Assembly (NCBI RefSeq): GCF_018613315.1
Contig: NZ_JAGGQL010000024.1
Location: 1 to 64,000, forward strand
Reading direction: 5' to 3'
Length of the DNA stretch: 64,000 nt
From: Bacillus sp. ISL-37
GTDB lineage: Bacteria; Bacillota; Bacilli; Bacillales; Cytobacillaceae
Shown one piece after another: positions 1 to 8,099 of the stretch (position 1 is the first letter of the stretch; each line of letters starts with the position of its first letter). The position numbers were made by a program, and so were the translations under genes. The notes below the pieces were generated by a model. That model was not told the origin of the DNA and searched no databases. It worked only from the letters and a program-made list of their open reading frames with translations.

Positions 1-45
1 GAGACGATGTTTTGTCCGAACCTGGCTTCACTTCAGACAAAACAA

Positions 46-79
46 CAAAAAAAGCCGCAAGATATTCCGGTATCTGCGG
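46..79 (-). terminator. Intrinsic terminator
   Basis: The arms CCGCA (55-59) and TGCGG (75-79), extended by AGATA/TATCT, form a hairpin. Read on the minus strand it is followed by a run of T (46-53). It lies just downstream of the small minus-strand gene at 112-297. A second inverted repeat, TTTTGTC (10-16) and GACAAAA (36-42), lies closer to the window edge and may belong to an upstream gene outside the window. Confidence 0.75.
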
Positions 80-111
80 TAGTTCTTTGGAATAAGCACC
101 GATGGTTCTTA

Positions 112-297
112 CTAGTTATGAATCTGTGATTCTATTGGTTCCTGCTTGCTGGCAACTAGCATATCTCTTTCTCGAAGAAGTGATTCCATATACATATAGA
201 CGATTTGCTTGGTTTTATCATCCGCTTTTATGACATCAAGGTGCTGCATGCATTTCCGTATTGTCGGATGAATCGGCTTTTGAGAATGTAATTCCAA
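112..297 (-). CDS. Small hypothetical protein
   Basis: A 61-residue soluble, helix-rich, charged protein that I do not recognise; no membrane segment or Cys motif is visible. I chose the TTG start at 295-297 because AGGAGTGG lies 5-8 nt upstream. The alternative in-frame GTG at 304-306 would sit directly against the Shine-Dalgarno. The gene is transcribed alone and ends at a clear hairpin terminator (46-79), which supports it being real. It is divergent from the universal stress gene, so the two share the 300-450 intergenic region. Function unknown. Confidence 0.55.
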   Translation of the reverse strand: MELHSQKPIHPTIRKCMQHLDVIKADDKTKQIVYMYMESLLRERDMLVASKQEPIESQIHN

Positions 298-389
298 ACC
301 GACCACTCCTATCCAAAATTTTAAAAAGCTTACAACAAGGTTCGCCAGTTTTTGATGATTTTTGAGGGTATATGGAAATTTTTAGGTCG

Positions 390-415
390 GTTAGTTCCAT
401 TTTAAAAATGGGTAT
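390..415 (+). promoter_or_regulatory. SigmaB-like promoter upstream of the universal stress gene
   Basis: GTTAGT (390-395), a 14-nt spacer and GGGTAT (410-415) resemble the general-stress sigmaB consensus GTTTAA-N12/14-GGGTAT. The -10 is exact and the -35 matches four of six. The site is 38 nt before the start codon of a gene type that is commonly in the sigmaB regulon. It is a motif match only. Confidence 0.45.
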
Positions 416-453
416 TAAACAGTAAGACGTACTAATCTTGGAGGTTGATCTAT

Positions 454-972
454 ATGGCAGGAATAAAAAATGTGGTTCTCGCTTACGATGATTCAGCAGG
501 CAGCAAGAAAGCTCTGCAATTGGCAAAGGAGATCGCTAGAGATAAAGAAGGCGTAAAATTGTATGTTGGCCATGTATATGAGGAAAAAGTCAAAAGTGAG
601 TTGGTTGAATCAACCCAGCGCCCCATTGAGCATCTGCCCATTAACAACTTTCCGGCGGATGTTATCCAGGTGCCTCCACTGGCTATGGAACAAGGAGCAC
701 TCGATAAATCAGAGCACTCAATCATTACCCACAGCTCTGAACAAGCCTTTAACAACGCAAAGGCCGAACTGGATGCTCTTAATATGGATACTGAATACTC
801 CACCCTGGATGGAAGTCCAGCCGAGAGTATTTTAGAATTCGCCATGGATGTAGATGCTGATTTAATCATCATAGGCCAATCAGGAAATGAAGGTATCAAG
901 CGTAAAATTCTTGGCGGTGTTAGTCAAAAGGTAGCCAATAACGCTCATTGCCATGTACTCATTGCAAAATAA
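454..972 (+). CDS. UspA-family universal stress protein
   Basis: A 172-residue single-domain Usp protein, expected to be cytoplasmic and to bind ATP. The N-terminal strand IKNVVLAYDDSAGSKKAL is typical of the fold. The C-terminal GQSGNEGIKRKILGGVS matches the G-2x-G-9x-G nucleotide-binding loop of ATP-binding Usp proteins. An insert of about 40 residues after the first helix makes it slightly longer than the usual 140-150 residues. I chose ATG 454 rather than the upstream in-frame TTG 445 because GGAGG (440-444) lies 9 nt before the ATG. A sigmaB-like promoter precedes it and a strong terminator follows. The molecular target is unknown. Confidence 0.93.
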   Translation: MAGIKNVVLAYDDSAGSKKALQLAKEIARDKEGVKLYVGHVYEEKVKSELVESTQRPIEHLPINNFPADVIQVPPLAMEQGALDKSEHSIITHSSEQAFNNAKAELDALNMDTEYSTLDGSPAESILEFAMDVDADLIIIGQSGNEGIKRKILGGVSQKVANNAHCHVLIAK

Positions 973-982
973 AAGCCAAAAA

Positions 983-1017
983 CAGCCGGGCTTATGCCAC
1001 CCGGCTGTTTAATATTT
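983..1017. terminator. Bidirectional intrinsic terminator
   Basis: CAGCCGGG/CCCGGCTG hairpin between the convergent usp gene and the XRE regulator. A T-rich tract follows on the plus strand, and TTTTTGGCTTTT follows on the minus strand. Confidence 0.85.
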
Positions 1018-1045
1018 TTCGTTATTTACTGCGATCCAGACTCGC

Positions 1046-1510
1046 TTATCCCTTCAGCGCTTCAGCTGCAATCTCCTCTAACCGCTCTCTTGTTTCGTTT
1101 TCTTCAAAACTGCTGAATATCCGAAAGTCGTCTTGATCAAGAATCCTGTAATGCTGGCTCAGAATGTTTTGCTGCATGACAAATCCTCCATCTCTGGCTA
1201 CTTCCCTCCACCAGACTTTACCGCCCAATGTTTTCTCTTTTCGATAATCTGTCCCTTCATGGGCAATGGTTTCAAGGACCTCTAGTGGTTCATTGCCGAA
1301 CAAAAACTGGATTGTTTCTGTTTCCCTGAACAAGGCGCATATGGTCACAACTGTCGACCAGCCGGCTTGGACTCTGCCTTTTTCAATCTGGACAAGCGTC
1401 TTTTTGGAGATTCCGATGATATCAGCCATTTTATCCTGTGTATAACCAACTTCTGCCCGCAGCACCCTAACTTTTTCCGAGACCCTGCTAATGATTTCAT
1501 CCCTCGTCAT
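1046..1510 (-). CDS. XRE-family helix-turn-helix regulator
   Basis: A 154-residue putative DNA-binding protein. The N-terminal Cro/CI-type HTH (about residues 8-60) contains YTQDKMADIIGISKKTLVQIEKG, the classic pattern of this fold. The remaining 90 residues are charged with no recognisable ligand domain. I preferred the Met at 1508-1510, 9 nt after AAAGGA, over the Met three codons upstream, which abuts the Shine-Dalgarno. It is monocistronic and convergent with usp. Target genes cannot be read from the sequence. The protein is longer than a minimal Xre repressor, so the C-terminal part may bind an effector or dimerise. Confidence 0.85.
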   Translation of the reverse strand: MTRDEIISRVSEKVRVLRAEVGYTQDKMADIIGISKKTLVQIEKGRVQAGWSTVVTICALFRETETIQFLFGNEPLEVLETIAHEGTDYRKEKTLGGKVWWREVARDGGFVMQQNILSQHYRILDQDDFRIFSSFEENETRERLEEIAAEALKG

Positions 1511-1616
1511 CCGCTTCATTCCTTTAAGTTCTTTAAGTGTAATTTTACACTATATTAATTTGAATTCAAAATACTTTTTACATTTATTTTATTATTTCAA
1601 TCAGTATCAAAGTTAG

Positions 1617-1672
1617 GCAGTTGATTTCCGTTCCAGGCGCTTCGCATTTCATTACTTAAATCAGCAACTGAA
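1617..1672. repeat. Relic of a dispersed hairpin element
   Basis: The stretch GTTGATTTCCGTTCCAGGCG and following CTTCGC closely matches part of the 90-nt inverted-repeat element at 55470-55559 (GTTGATTTTTGTTCTAGGCA then CTTCGC). Both carry an internal inverted repeat around GTTGATT/AATCA(GC)AAC. Here the outer termini are not recognisable, so I read it as a decayed copy. Confidence 0.5.
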
Positions 1673-1684
1673 CACATCCGTTTG

Positions 1685-1716
1685 AAAAAGGAATGCAATG
1701 ATCTGCATTCCTTTTG
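1685..1716 (-). terminator. Intrinsic terminator of the feo operon
   Basis: AAAAGGAATGCA and TGCATTCCTTTT form a 12-bp hairpin immediately after the stop codon of the small Cys-rich protein gene, with T-rich sequence on the minus strand. It closes the feoA-feoB-small protein operon. Confidence 0.75.
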
Positions 1717-1717
1717 T

Positions 1718-1879
1718 TTATTTTATGTGTTTTTCCTGGCTGACGCTGCAGTTGCTTGAACAAGAGCTTTGGATGGAACAGGCAGCGCATTTTCCTTCCT
1801 TCGATTTCTTGATGAATCGGTAGAAGGCCCAGCCGGCATATCCGAATATAGCACCGCCGATTAGTATGTTTGCGATCAT
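1718..1879 (-). CDS. FeoB-associated Cys-rich membrane protein
   Basis: A 53-residue protein. One N-terminal membrane segment (about residues 3-20, ILIGGAIFGYAGWAFY) is followed by a basic turn and a short tail with four Cys (CAAC, then SSC and SNC). This matches the FeoB-associated Cys-rich membrane protein family found next to feoB in Bacillota. It is proposed to help ferrous iron uptake, possibly as a FeoC-like accessory or metal ligand; the mechanism is not established. AAGGAGG lies 7 nt before the ATG. It starts 20 nt after the feoB stop and precedes the operon terminator. Confidence 0.85.
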   Translation of the reverse strand: MIANILIGGAIFGYAGWAFYRFIKKSKEGKCAACSIQSSCSSNCSVSQEKHIK

Positions 1880-1899
1880 AGATCTTCCTCCTTCTGGGC

Positions 1900-3912
1900 T
1901 TAGGTTAATCCTAACAACCTACCGCCCTGATAAATAACCAGAGACAAGACATATGCGATAACCAGGGCATAAGCGATTGAAAAAGTGGTCCAGCGTCTAG
2001 AACCAGTTTCTTTATAAATGGTTGCGACCGTTGCGAGACATGGAATGTATAACAAGATGAATGCCATGAAACTGTATGCAGCAAGTGGTGTATAATGGGC
2101 AGCTAGCAAACCTTGCAGACTTGCTTCATCTGGAACAAAATAAATGATATTCATTGTTGAAATAATAGCTTCTTTTGCCAGGAACCCTGTGAAAAGGGAT
2201 GCACTGGCCTGCCATGTGCCAAAGCCTATAGGGGCAAATAATGGAGCGAATATGCCTCCAAGTAAAGCTAAATAGCTGTCATCCATGCTGACATTCACGC
2301 CTTCCGGACCAGCGTAGGCAAGCAGCCAGATCAGGACGGATCCGGCAAAAATGAAGGTTCCCGCCTTCTTTACGAATCCCTTTCCCTTATCCCATGTACT
2401 TCTCCAAAGGGCTCTTGCCTGTGGCAGCCTGTATGGTGGAAGCTCAATAACGAATACCGAAGTTTCACCCTTCAAAAGAGTCTTCGAGAATACTTTGGCC
2501 AGAATAAGTGCAATCACTACACCTAATACATACAAACTCAAGACGACAGCTGCTTTCTGTTCTACAAAAAACGCTCCGACAAACAAGGCGTATACAGGCA
2601 ATCGGGCTGAACATGACATCAGAGGTGTCAACAGGATGGTCATCAGCCTTTCCTTTGGCGTCTCAATCGTCCTTGCTGCCATAATGCCTGGTACGTTACA
2701 GCCGAATCCGATCATCATCGGAATGAACGCCTTTCCGTTCAGGCCGACTGATTCCATCAGGCGGTCCATTACCAGCGCGACACGGGCCATATAACCTGAA
2801 TCCTCAAGCAAGGATATGAAAAAGAACAAAATGAAGATCTGCGGCACAAAGACGAGGACTCCCCCTACCCCGGCAACGATTCCATCAAGAATAAGATCTT
2901 TGATGAATGTTGAAGCACCTGCCGCAGCCAATGCTGCTGTAATCCCCGATGTTAATGGCCCGGACAAAAATGAATCCAATGCGTCTGACAGCGGGAAGCC
3001 AAGCCAGTCAAAGGTAAGCATGAACATGATATACATAAGGACTAGAAAAATCGGGATTCCGAGAAATTTATTCGTTACGACCATGTCAACCTTCTCAGTC
3101 AGAGGAACCTTTTTACTATCCTGTTTTGTGGTAGCAGCAGATACTATTTTATCTATCGCTTCACTTCGCTTCCGGTAGATTACCTGGTCAAGCGCTTGTT
3201 TGCTGTCTGCATTTTGTTGTTGGTCAACAGTAACTGAGTTGATTAATTTTTCAATTTCATCAATCGGCAAAATTGTTGCCAAATAATTTTTTACATAAAG
3301 GTTGCCTTCAAGCAGTTGAAGAGCAAGCCAGCGAACGGGGTGCTGTATCTTCCCAGTCAGCTTGTTCTCAAGCTCCAGGATTCCAGCTTCAATCGCTTTT
3401 CCATAATAAACGAGATTGTTCTTCCCTGTTCCGACAGTTCCAGCAGTCACCAGCTCTGCAAGCTCGTTACACCCCTTGCCTGTCCTGGCAACAACAGGGG
3501 CTACATTAACTCCCAGTGATTCAGACAGTTTGGCAATATCAATTTGTATCCCCCTGTTTTTCGCCACATCCAGCATGTTTAAGCCAATTATGACCGGTGC
3601 ACCGTATTCCAATAGCTGCAAGGTAAGGTGCAGATTGCGCCTTAACTGAGAAGCATCCAGGATATTCAGAAGCTTTTCAAAGGGTTCATTCAGGAAGAAA
3701 TTTGTAACGACACCCTCATCTTTAGAAAGGGGATTGAGAGTATAGACTCCTGGAAGGTCAATAAGCTGATCCTTTCCATTTTTAAAAAGGCCTACTTTCT
3801 TTTCGACCGTTACACCGCTCCAGTTGCCTACATATTCATAAGAACCTGTTAAGTTATTAAACAATGAAGTTTTTCCAGTGTTGGGGTTTCCAATGAGCGC
3901 AATATTCATCAT
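1900..3912 (-). CDS. feoB: Ferrous iron transport protein B
   Basis: A 670-residue Fe(II) transporter of the cytoplasmic membrane. The N-terminal GTPase domain has G1 GNPNTGKT (8-15), G3 DLPG (52-55) and G4 NMLD (112-115). A helical insertion follows, then from about residue 280 a polytopic core with two Gate-like regions; the first carries GFGCNVPGIMAART with the conserved Cys. Length is normal for FeoB (about 650-770). It overlaps feoA by four bases (ATGA) and is followed by the Cys-rich accessory protein. The Fur box upstream of feoA implies induction under iron limitation. Nothing looks broken. Confidence 0.97.
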   Translation of the reverse strand: MMNIALIGNPNTGKTSLFNNLTGSYEYVGNWSGVTVEKKVGLFKNGKDQLIDLPGVYTLNPLSKDEGVVTNFFLNEPFEKLLNILDASQLRRNLHLTLQLLEYGAPVIIGLNMLDVAKNRGIQIDIAKLSESLGVNVAPVVARTGKGCNELAELVTAGTVGTGKNNLVYYGKAIEAGILELENKLTGKIQHPVRWLALQLLEGNLYVKNYLATILPIDEIEKLINSVTVDQQQNADSKQALDQVIYRKRSEAIDKIVSAATTKQDSKKVPLTEKVDMVVTNKFLGIPIFLVLMYIMFMLTFDWLGFPLSDALDSFLSGPLTSGITAALAAAGASTFIKDLILDGIVAGVGGVLVFVPQIFILFFFISLLEDSGYMARVALVMDRLMESVGLNGKAFIPMMIGFGCNVPGIMAARTIETPKERLMTILLTPLMSCSARLPVYALFVGAFFVEQKAAVVLSLYVLGVVIALILAKVFSKTLLKGETSVFVIELPPYRLPQARALWRSTWDKGKGFVKKAGTFIFAGSVLIWLLAYAGPEGVNVSMDDSYLALLGGIFAPLFAPIGFGTWQASASLFTGFLAKEAIISTMNIIYFVPDEASLQGLLAAHYTPLAAYSFMAFILLYIPCLATVATIYKETGSRRWTTFSIAYALVIAYVLSLVIYQGGRLLGLT

Positions 3913-4133
3913 ACTCGCTCCACTTCAATCCTTAGTGCTTCTTTGCGGCGGATGCCGATGCATTGCCCGCATGATTCAACCATGACAGGGCCACCAAAAG
4001 GCAAGATGCATTTTACGCACACTTCTGAGCCTTCCGCTATTCCCAAATCAAGTAATCTTCTTCTCACAAATTTATCTGCACTAGCAATATTCATGATCCG
4101 GCCTTTTTCACCAGTCTTTAATTTTCCCAGCAT
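3909..4133 (-). CDS. feoA: Ferrous iron transport protein A
   Basis: A 74-residue SH3-like cytoplasmic partner of FeoB. LKTGEKGRIMNI and RRRLLDLGIAEGSEV are the typical FeoA core. I chose the ATG at 4131-4133, which sits 5 nt after GGTGA; longer starts at TTG 4151 or ATG 4139 have poor Shine-Dalgarno spacing. It is the first gene of the feo operon and overlaps feoB by ATGA. Two Cys (in VCVKC) and another in ESCGQC are present and could affect metal binding, but FeoA is not normally a metalloprotein. Its role is to bind and modulate FeoB. Confidence 0.92.
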   Translation of the reverse strand: MLGKLKTGEKGRIMNIASADKFVRRRLLDLGIAEGSEVCVKCILPFGGPVMVESCGQCIGIRRKEALRIEVERV

Positions 4134-4213
4134 AGCCATCACCTTTTTCAAGTTTTTGTTATTTTTAGAGAGAATGTATGTTGATCTTCACTTTTTACAC
4201 CTTTTTTTCTAAA

Positions 4214-4228
4214 TGAGAATGATTATCT
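4214..4228. promoter_or_regulatory. Fur box
   Basis: TGAGAAT-G-ATTATCT matches the 7-1-7 Fur inverted repeat TGATAAT-n-ATTATCA at 12 of 14 arm positions. It is about 80 nt upstream of feoA, in the position expected for an iron-repressed promoter. Confidence 0.85.
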
Positions 4229-4383
4229 TTATTTAACCAGTTTAGCTCGAGTTCCACTGTGACTTATGTCACTATACCTCAGCTGCAAACGTAGATTTTA
4301 TGCAAACTCCATATAATTGACAATATTTTCACCTGTAATCACTTCATCCAAATCATTATATACCCATTAGGGTATTAAAAGAA

Positions 4384-4414
4384 TATAAAAATAGGAGAGC
4401 TGTTTCAGCTCTCC
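4384..4414 (-). terminator. Intrinsic terminator of thiT
   Basis: GGAGAGCTG-TTT-CAGCTCTCC hairpin (4393-4414), followed on the minus strand by TATTTTTATATTC. Confidence 0.88.
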
Positions 4415-4420
4415 TTCACA

Positions 4421-5017
4421 TCATATTTTATTGCTAACTTGTGTGGATTGGACCATTCTTGACGGTGCGTAGCTAATGACAAGAATGACGATTATCGCAC
4501 TTAAAATCATGCTTGGGAGCATGTAAGTGCCGTTATAGATAATAGAATACAGCCACGCTGGCTGTCCTTCTGGCGCCCAGACTCCAAAGAAAATCCAGCC
4601 CGAAAAGAAATGAGCGATAAAACGGAGCAAGCTCCCAATGAAGGTACCAGCAATGATAAAACCAATCCATTTCTTCTTATCGCTATTTTGGATGCTGTCC
4701 TTAATCTGTCTGGCAAAAATCCCGGCAATCCCAAGCACGGTGAAAGCCACCAAATAATCGATGAATCCCTGTACAGGGTGATAAATTTGCGAGAAGCCAA
4801 GAATAAACTGCAATAAGCCTAATAGCAGCCCGGTTATTGCCCCGCCCTTTACTCCCCAACGAAATGCCATCAGGAATACAGGTACCATCGCGATCGATAC
4901 TGAACCGCCCTGCGGCCAGATTCTTGAAAATAAAAATCCTGAAAATAAATCAAGCAAATAAGCCAGTGCGGAAAATACGGCAATTTCCACTAAAAAGAGA
5001 GTCTGTTTTTGTTTCAT
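4421..5017 (-). CDS. thiT: ECF thiamine transporter S component ThiT
   Basis: A 198-residue substrate-binding membrane subunit of an energy-coupling-factor thiamine transporter. Six hydrophobic segments are visible. IAVFSALAYLLDL near the N terminus and GLLLGLLQFILGF in the middle match the ThiT/YuaJ family. The ATPases and T component (EcfA, EcfA', EcfT) must come from elsewhere. I chose ATG 5015-5017 with GGAGG 8 nt upstream; the longer open frame would run into the riboswitch. A TPP aptamer and terminator lie directly upstream, which independently confirms the thiamine link. Confidence 0.95.
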   Translation of the reverse strand: MKQKQTLFLVEIAVFSALAYLLDLFSGFLFSRIWPQGGSVSIAMVPVFLMAFRWGVKGGAITGLLLGLLQFILGFSQIYHPVQGFIDYLVAFTVLGIAGIFARQIKDSIQNSDKKKWIGFIIAGTFIGSLLRFIAHFFSGWIFFGVWAPEGQPAWLYSIIYNGTYMLPSMILSAIIVILVISYAPSRMVQSTQVSNKI

Positions 5018-5081
5018 CTTTTGTTCCTCCTTCTTTTTAGAATGAGGTCCGTTTCTAACACGCCTTTTCTGCTTCAGAAAC

Positions 5082-5128
5082 AAAAAAAGCAATCGTGGGG
5101 ATCGATATAGGATTCCCAAGATTGCTTT
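5082..5128 (-). terminator. Riboswitch expression-platform terminator
   Basis: AAAGCAATC and GATTGCTTT pair around an inner TGGG/CCCA stem and are followed by a T run. It lies between the TPP aptamer and thiT, so it is expected to form when TPP is bound and stop transcription. Confidence 0.88.
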
Positions 5129-5138
5129 CCTATCGCAT

Positions 5139-5228
5139 CCACATTCCTTCGCTAGCATTAACTAACAGGTTCAAAGGGTAAGAACTCGGCCGCTCACTCT
5201 CAGCTGCTTTACGCAGCTCCCCTTGTGG
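5139..5228 (-). promoter_or_regulatory. TPP riboswitch aptamer (THI element)
   Basis: Read on the minus strand, the P1 arms CCACAAGG and GGAATGTGG enclose the invariant THI-box signatures: GGGGAGC, GCTGAGAG, ACCCTTTGAACCTG and AATGCTAGCGAAGG. The element precedes thiT with a terminator between them, indicating transcriptional repression by thiamine pyrophosphate. Confidence 0.96.
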
Positions 5229-5491
5229 TTATTATTTAATTTCTACACTATGAATATACTACGTCTACTATTCAATAACAAGTATAACCTTTCTGTAATC
5301 TCTGGTCGATCCAATAAATGTCGATGACTCAATAGACAAAACTCTCTCATTGTTGCTAAAAAAATCGGTCTTTTGTCACGATTTTAGCTATTCGACGCAA
5401 TTCAGCGGATGTTCTCAATATTCGACAAAGGGATTTCATGATTTTTCTCGAATCTTTAATACCGATATGAAAAACTGGGGGACTTAATGAA

Positions 5492-6622
5492 ATGCTGCCA
5501 ATTACGGATAACCGATTGCTTAGCTTCCTGACTAGTGAAAAGGAAAAACTCATTGCCGACTGGACGGATAATATAATCGTTTCAGAAGATGATCCATATA
5601 AAGAGAAAATCAGCAAGAACGCTGAGAGAATGTATGTAATCATTCTTTCGGTATTTTCCAAGACAAGTGAAGAATTGGAAGAACACATCCAAAAGCTTGC
5701 TTTTATGGTCGGAGAAGAACGAGTTCGCGCTGACATTAACATTGGAGATTTTGTCTATAATGTCAACTCGGGACGATCAGTTCTTTACAAGCACCTTCAC
5801 AAAATGAATATGGAATGGGAGGAAATGCAGGAGGCGATCAATCGGATCAATTATTGTTTTGATACCTTCTTGTATTACGCTGTATCCTATTACAATGAAC
5901 AGAAAAACAAGGTCATCGAAGAGAAGAATCAGTTCATCGATTCAACACATAAGGACAGACTGACATTGCTTGGCCAAATGACATCAAGCTTCATCCATGA
6001 ATTCCGCAACCCGTTAACTTCCATCCAGGGCTTCATTCAGCTATTGAAATCCGAACATGAAGATATGAAGTATCTCGATATCATCTCCAGCGAGCTGGAG
6101 CAATTGAATTTCCGGATTTCGCAATTCCTGCTTTTATCAAAAAAAGAGCTGATTGGTAAAGAGAAGACCCTTTTCTCATTGAATAGAATGATTGAGGAAG
6201 TATTGAATTTCCTATATCCCAGCATCCTTGACACAAAGGTCCGGATTATCAAGGAAGTGGCAGACGATATGGAATTGTACGGCTATGCTGATGAAATCAG
6301 GCAGGTCCTCATCAATATCATCTTTAATGCCATTGATGTATTGAGCCAGTACCGTGACGATCCACAGATTGAAATAAAAGGATTTTTCGTGAATGATACC
6401 CATATCAAAATTGAGATTTCAAATAATGGGCCAATCATTCCTGACCAGTTACTAAAAACCATTTTCGAACCATTCGTCACAACCAAAACACTTGGAACCG
6501 GACTCGGTTTGTTCGTCTGCCGGGAAATCATCGAAAAGCATAAAGGAATTCTCGCCTGTTCATCAGAACCGGACAAGACGTCCTTCATCATGCTGCTGCC
6601 TTTGACAAGAATAGAAAACTAG
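5492..6622 (+). CDS. Soluble sensor histidine kinase with an RsbRD-like N-terminal domain
   Basis: A 376-residue orphan kinase without membrane segments. Residues 1-140 are all-helical and resemble the N-terminal RsbRD/globin-like helical domain (LLSFLTSEKEKLIADW). The phosphoacceptor His169 lies in SSFIHEFRNPLTSIQGF. The ATPase domain shows an N box (Asn275, Asn279), an F box FEPFVTTK and the G2 loop GTGLGL (335-340). In G1 the usual Asp is replaced in SNNGPIIP, so nucleotide binding may be altered. The HEFRNPLTSIQGF box is of the sporulation phosphorelay (Kin) type and no response regulator is adjacent. TTCGACA (5421-5427) equals a reverse Spo0A box, but a 7-mer is weak evidence. Confidence 0.88.
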   Translation: MLPITDNRLLSFLTSEKEKLIADWTDNIIVSEDDPYKEKISKNAERMYVIILSVFSKTSEELEEHIQKLAFMVGEERVRADINIGDFVYNVNSGRSVLYKHLHKMNMEWEEMQEAINRINYCFDTFLYYAVSYYNEQKNKVIEEKNQFIDSTHKDRLTLLGQMTSSFIHEFRNPLTSIQGFIQLLKSEHEDMKYLDIISSELEQLNFRISQFLLLSKKELIGKEKTLFSLNRMIEEVLNFLYPSILDTKVRIIKEVADDMELYGYADEIRQVLINIIFNAIDVLSQYRDDPQIEIKGFFVNDTHIKIEISNNGPIIPDQLLKTIFEPFVTTKTLGTGLGLFVCREIIEKHKGILACSSEPDKTSFIMLLPLTRIEN

Positions 6623-6663
6623 CAATATTAAAACTGGGCTTTAGCAGACCCTGTTGATCACAA

Positions 6664-6695
6664 AGAGACCCTGCCGTAAATGGCAGGGTCTCTTC
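6664..6695. terminator. Bidirectional intrinsic terminator
   Basis: AGAGACCCTGCC and GGCAGGGTCTCT form a 12-bp stem between the convergent kinase gene and the DAACS symporter gene. T-rich sequence follows on the plus strand (TTCTCCTTT); on the minus strand the T tract is short. Confidence 0.85.
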
Positions 6696-6699
6696 TCCT

Positions 6700-7974
6700 T
6701 TATTCAGAGTATTCAAGTGAGCGGTTGTCCGCCACATTTTTCACTTTGCTTTTCTCCGGTCGTAATGCATGCTTTTTCTCAGTTTCAGAGACAATTACCG
6801 CGCAAGCTGCATCGCCAGTAATATTGACAGCGGTACGAGCCATATCCAGCAAACGGTCGATGCCCAGTATCAGTCCAATCCCTTCAACAGGCAGACCTAC
6901 AGATTGGAGTACCATCGCCAGCATGATCAAACCAACGCCTGGAACACCTGCAGTTCCAATACTCGCAAGCACAGCAGTCAGGACAACCGTCAGAAGCTCG
7001 ACCATTGTGAGATTGGCACCGTACACCTGTGCAATGAAGACAGTAGCCACCCCCTGCATGATTGCCGTTCCGTCCATATTGATCGTTGCTCCAAGAGGCT
7101 GAACAAAGCTGCTGACAGATTCAGGGACACGAAGGTTCTTCTGTGCTGTTTCCATTGATACCGGAAGTGTAGCATTACTGCTCGATGTACTGAAGGCTAC
7201 CCCCATCGCCGGGGAGAATTGCTTAAAGAACCAGAATGGGTTTTTCTTTCCAAGGAAATATACCCCTGACCCATAAGTAATGAACGCATGGACAACTAGA
7301 GCCAGAACAACGACAATCATGTATATTCCCATCGCCTTGATGGCGTCGATTCCCTGGCTTCCGATCGCCGTTGCGATTAAACCAAAAGTTCCGTACGGAG
7401 CAAACTTCATGACAAGGCCTACCAGATACATCATGATCTCATTTCCTTGTTCAATCAGATTCAAAATTCCTCTTGTTTTGTTACCAAGTGCAGTTAAAGC
7501 AATACCAATGAATAGCGCAAACACGATAATTTGCAGCATATTGCCAGTTGTCAGTGCTTCAAACGGGTTCGCCGGAATAAGATTTAAAAAGGTTTCGCTT
7601 ACTGGCGGAGCTTCTTCAGCTTTGAATTCTGCTCCACTCGTATCAAACTGACCCATCAAGCCAGGCTTGATTAAATAGGCCAGCGCAAGACCAATTGAAA
7701 TAGCTATAGCTGTTGTCGTTAAAAAGAAGCTTACCGTCTTAAAGCCAATCCTGCCGAGTTTTTTAGGGTCGCCTAATCCTGCAGTTCCTAGAATAATCGA
7801 AAACAGGACAATTGGTACGACGAGCATACTGATTAAATTGATGAATATCTTACCTAGAGGCGTAAATAAGAATTTATCTAAAACAGTGAACAATTCGGGT
7901 GAAAAAATGTTGAGGATCAGCCCGGTCATTGCGCCAAGTCCAAGGCCAATCAAGATCTTAGTCGTTAATTTCAT
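6700..7974 (-). CDS. Dicarboxylate/amino acid:cation symporter (DAACS family)
   Basis: A 424-residue integral membrane carrier that couples uptake of an acidic amino acid or C4-dicarboxylate to sodium or protons. It has the family's serine-rich hairpin (AFSTSSSNATLP), the NMDGTA motif in TM7 and a second re-entrant region (SIGTAGVPGVGLIML). Length fits the GltP/GltT/DctA group. Substrate choice cannot be set from motifs alone; glutamate/aspartate is the likeliest guess. GGGAGG precedes the ATG by 6 nt. It is monocistronic and is distinct from the cystine-type member at 43282. Confidence 0.93.
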   Translation of the reverse strand: MKLTTKILIGLGLGAMTGLILNIFSPELFTVLDKFLFTPLGKIFINLISMLVVPIVLFSIILGTAGLGDPKKLGRIGFKTVSFFLTTTAIAISIGLALAYLIKPGLMGQFDTSGAEFKAEEAPPVSETFLNLIPANPFEALTTGNMLQIIVFALFIGIALTALGNKTRGILNLIEQGNEIMMYLVGLVMKFAPYGTFGLIATAIGSQGIDAIKAMGIYMIVVVLALVVHAFITYGSGVYFLGKKNPFWFFKQFSPAMGVAFSTSSSNATLPVSMETAQKNLRVPESVSSFVQPLGATINMDGTAIMQGVATVFIAQVYGANLTMVELLTVVLTAVLASIGTAGVPGVGLIMLAMVLQSVGLPVEGIGLILGIDRLLDMARTAVNITGDAACAVIVSETEKKHALRPEKSKVKNVADNRSLEYSE

Positions 7975-8099
7975 AATCTTCCTCCCAAAAAAAAGTATAA
8001 AAAAACAATGTAAAGCTTTATTCCCTCTTTTGGACGAATAAAACCACAGAGAGCTAATTGGTCAACTCTACCATCAGAGTAAAGTTTAAGGAGGTTTCT

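Noticed and set aside
483-899. Long minus-strand frame over the universal stress gene
   Set aside because: It is the antisense of a well supported gene with a ribosome binding site and family motifs.
5421-5427. Spo0A box upstream of the first kinase as a firm regulatory site
   Set aside because: The 7-mer is expected about eight times by chance in both strands of 64 kb; kept only as a note.
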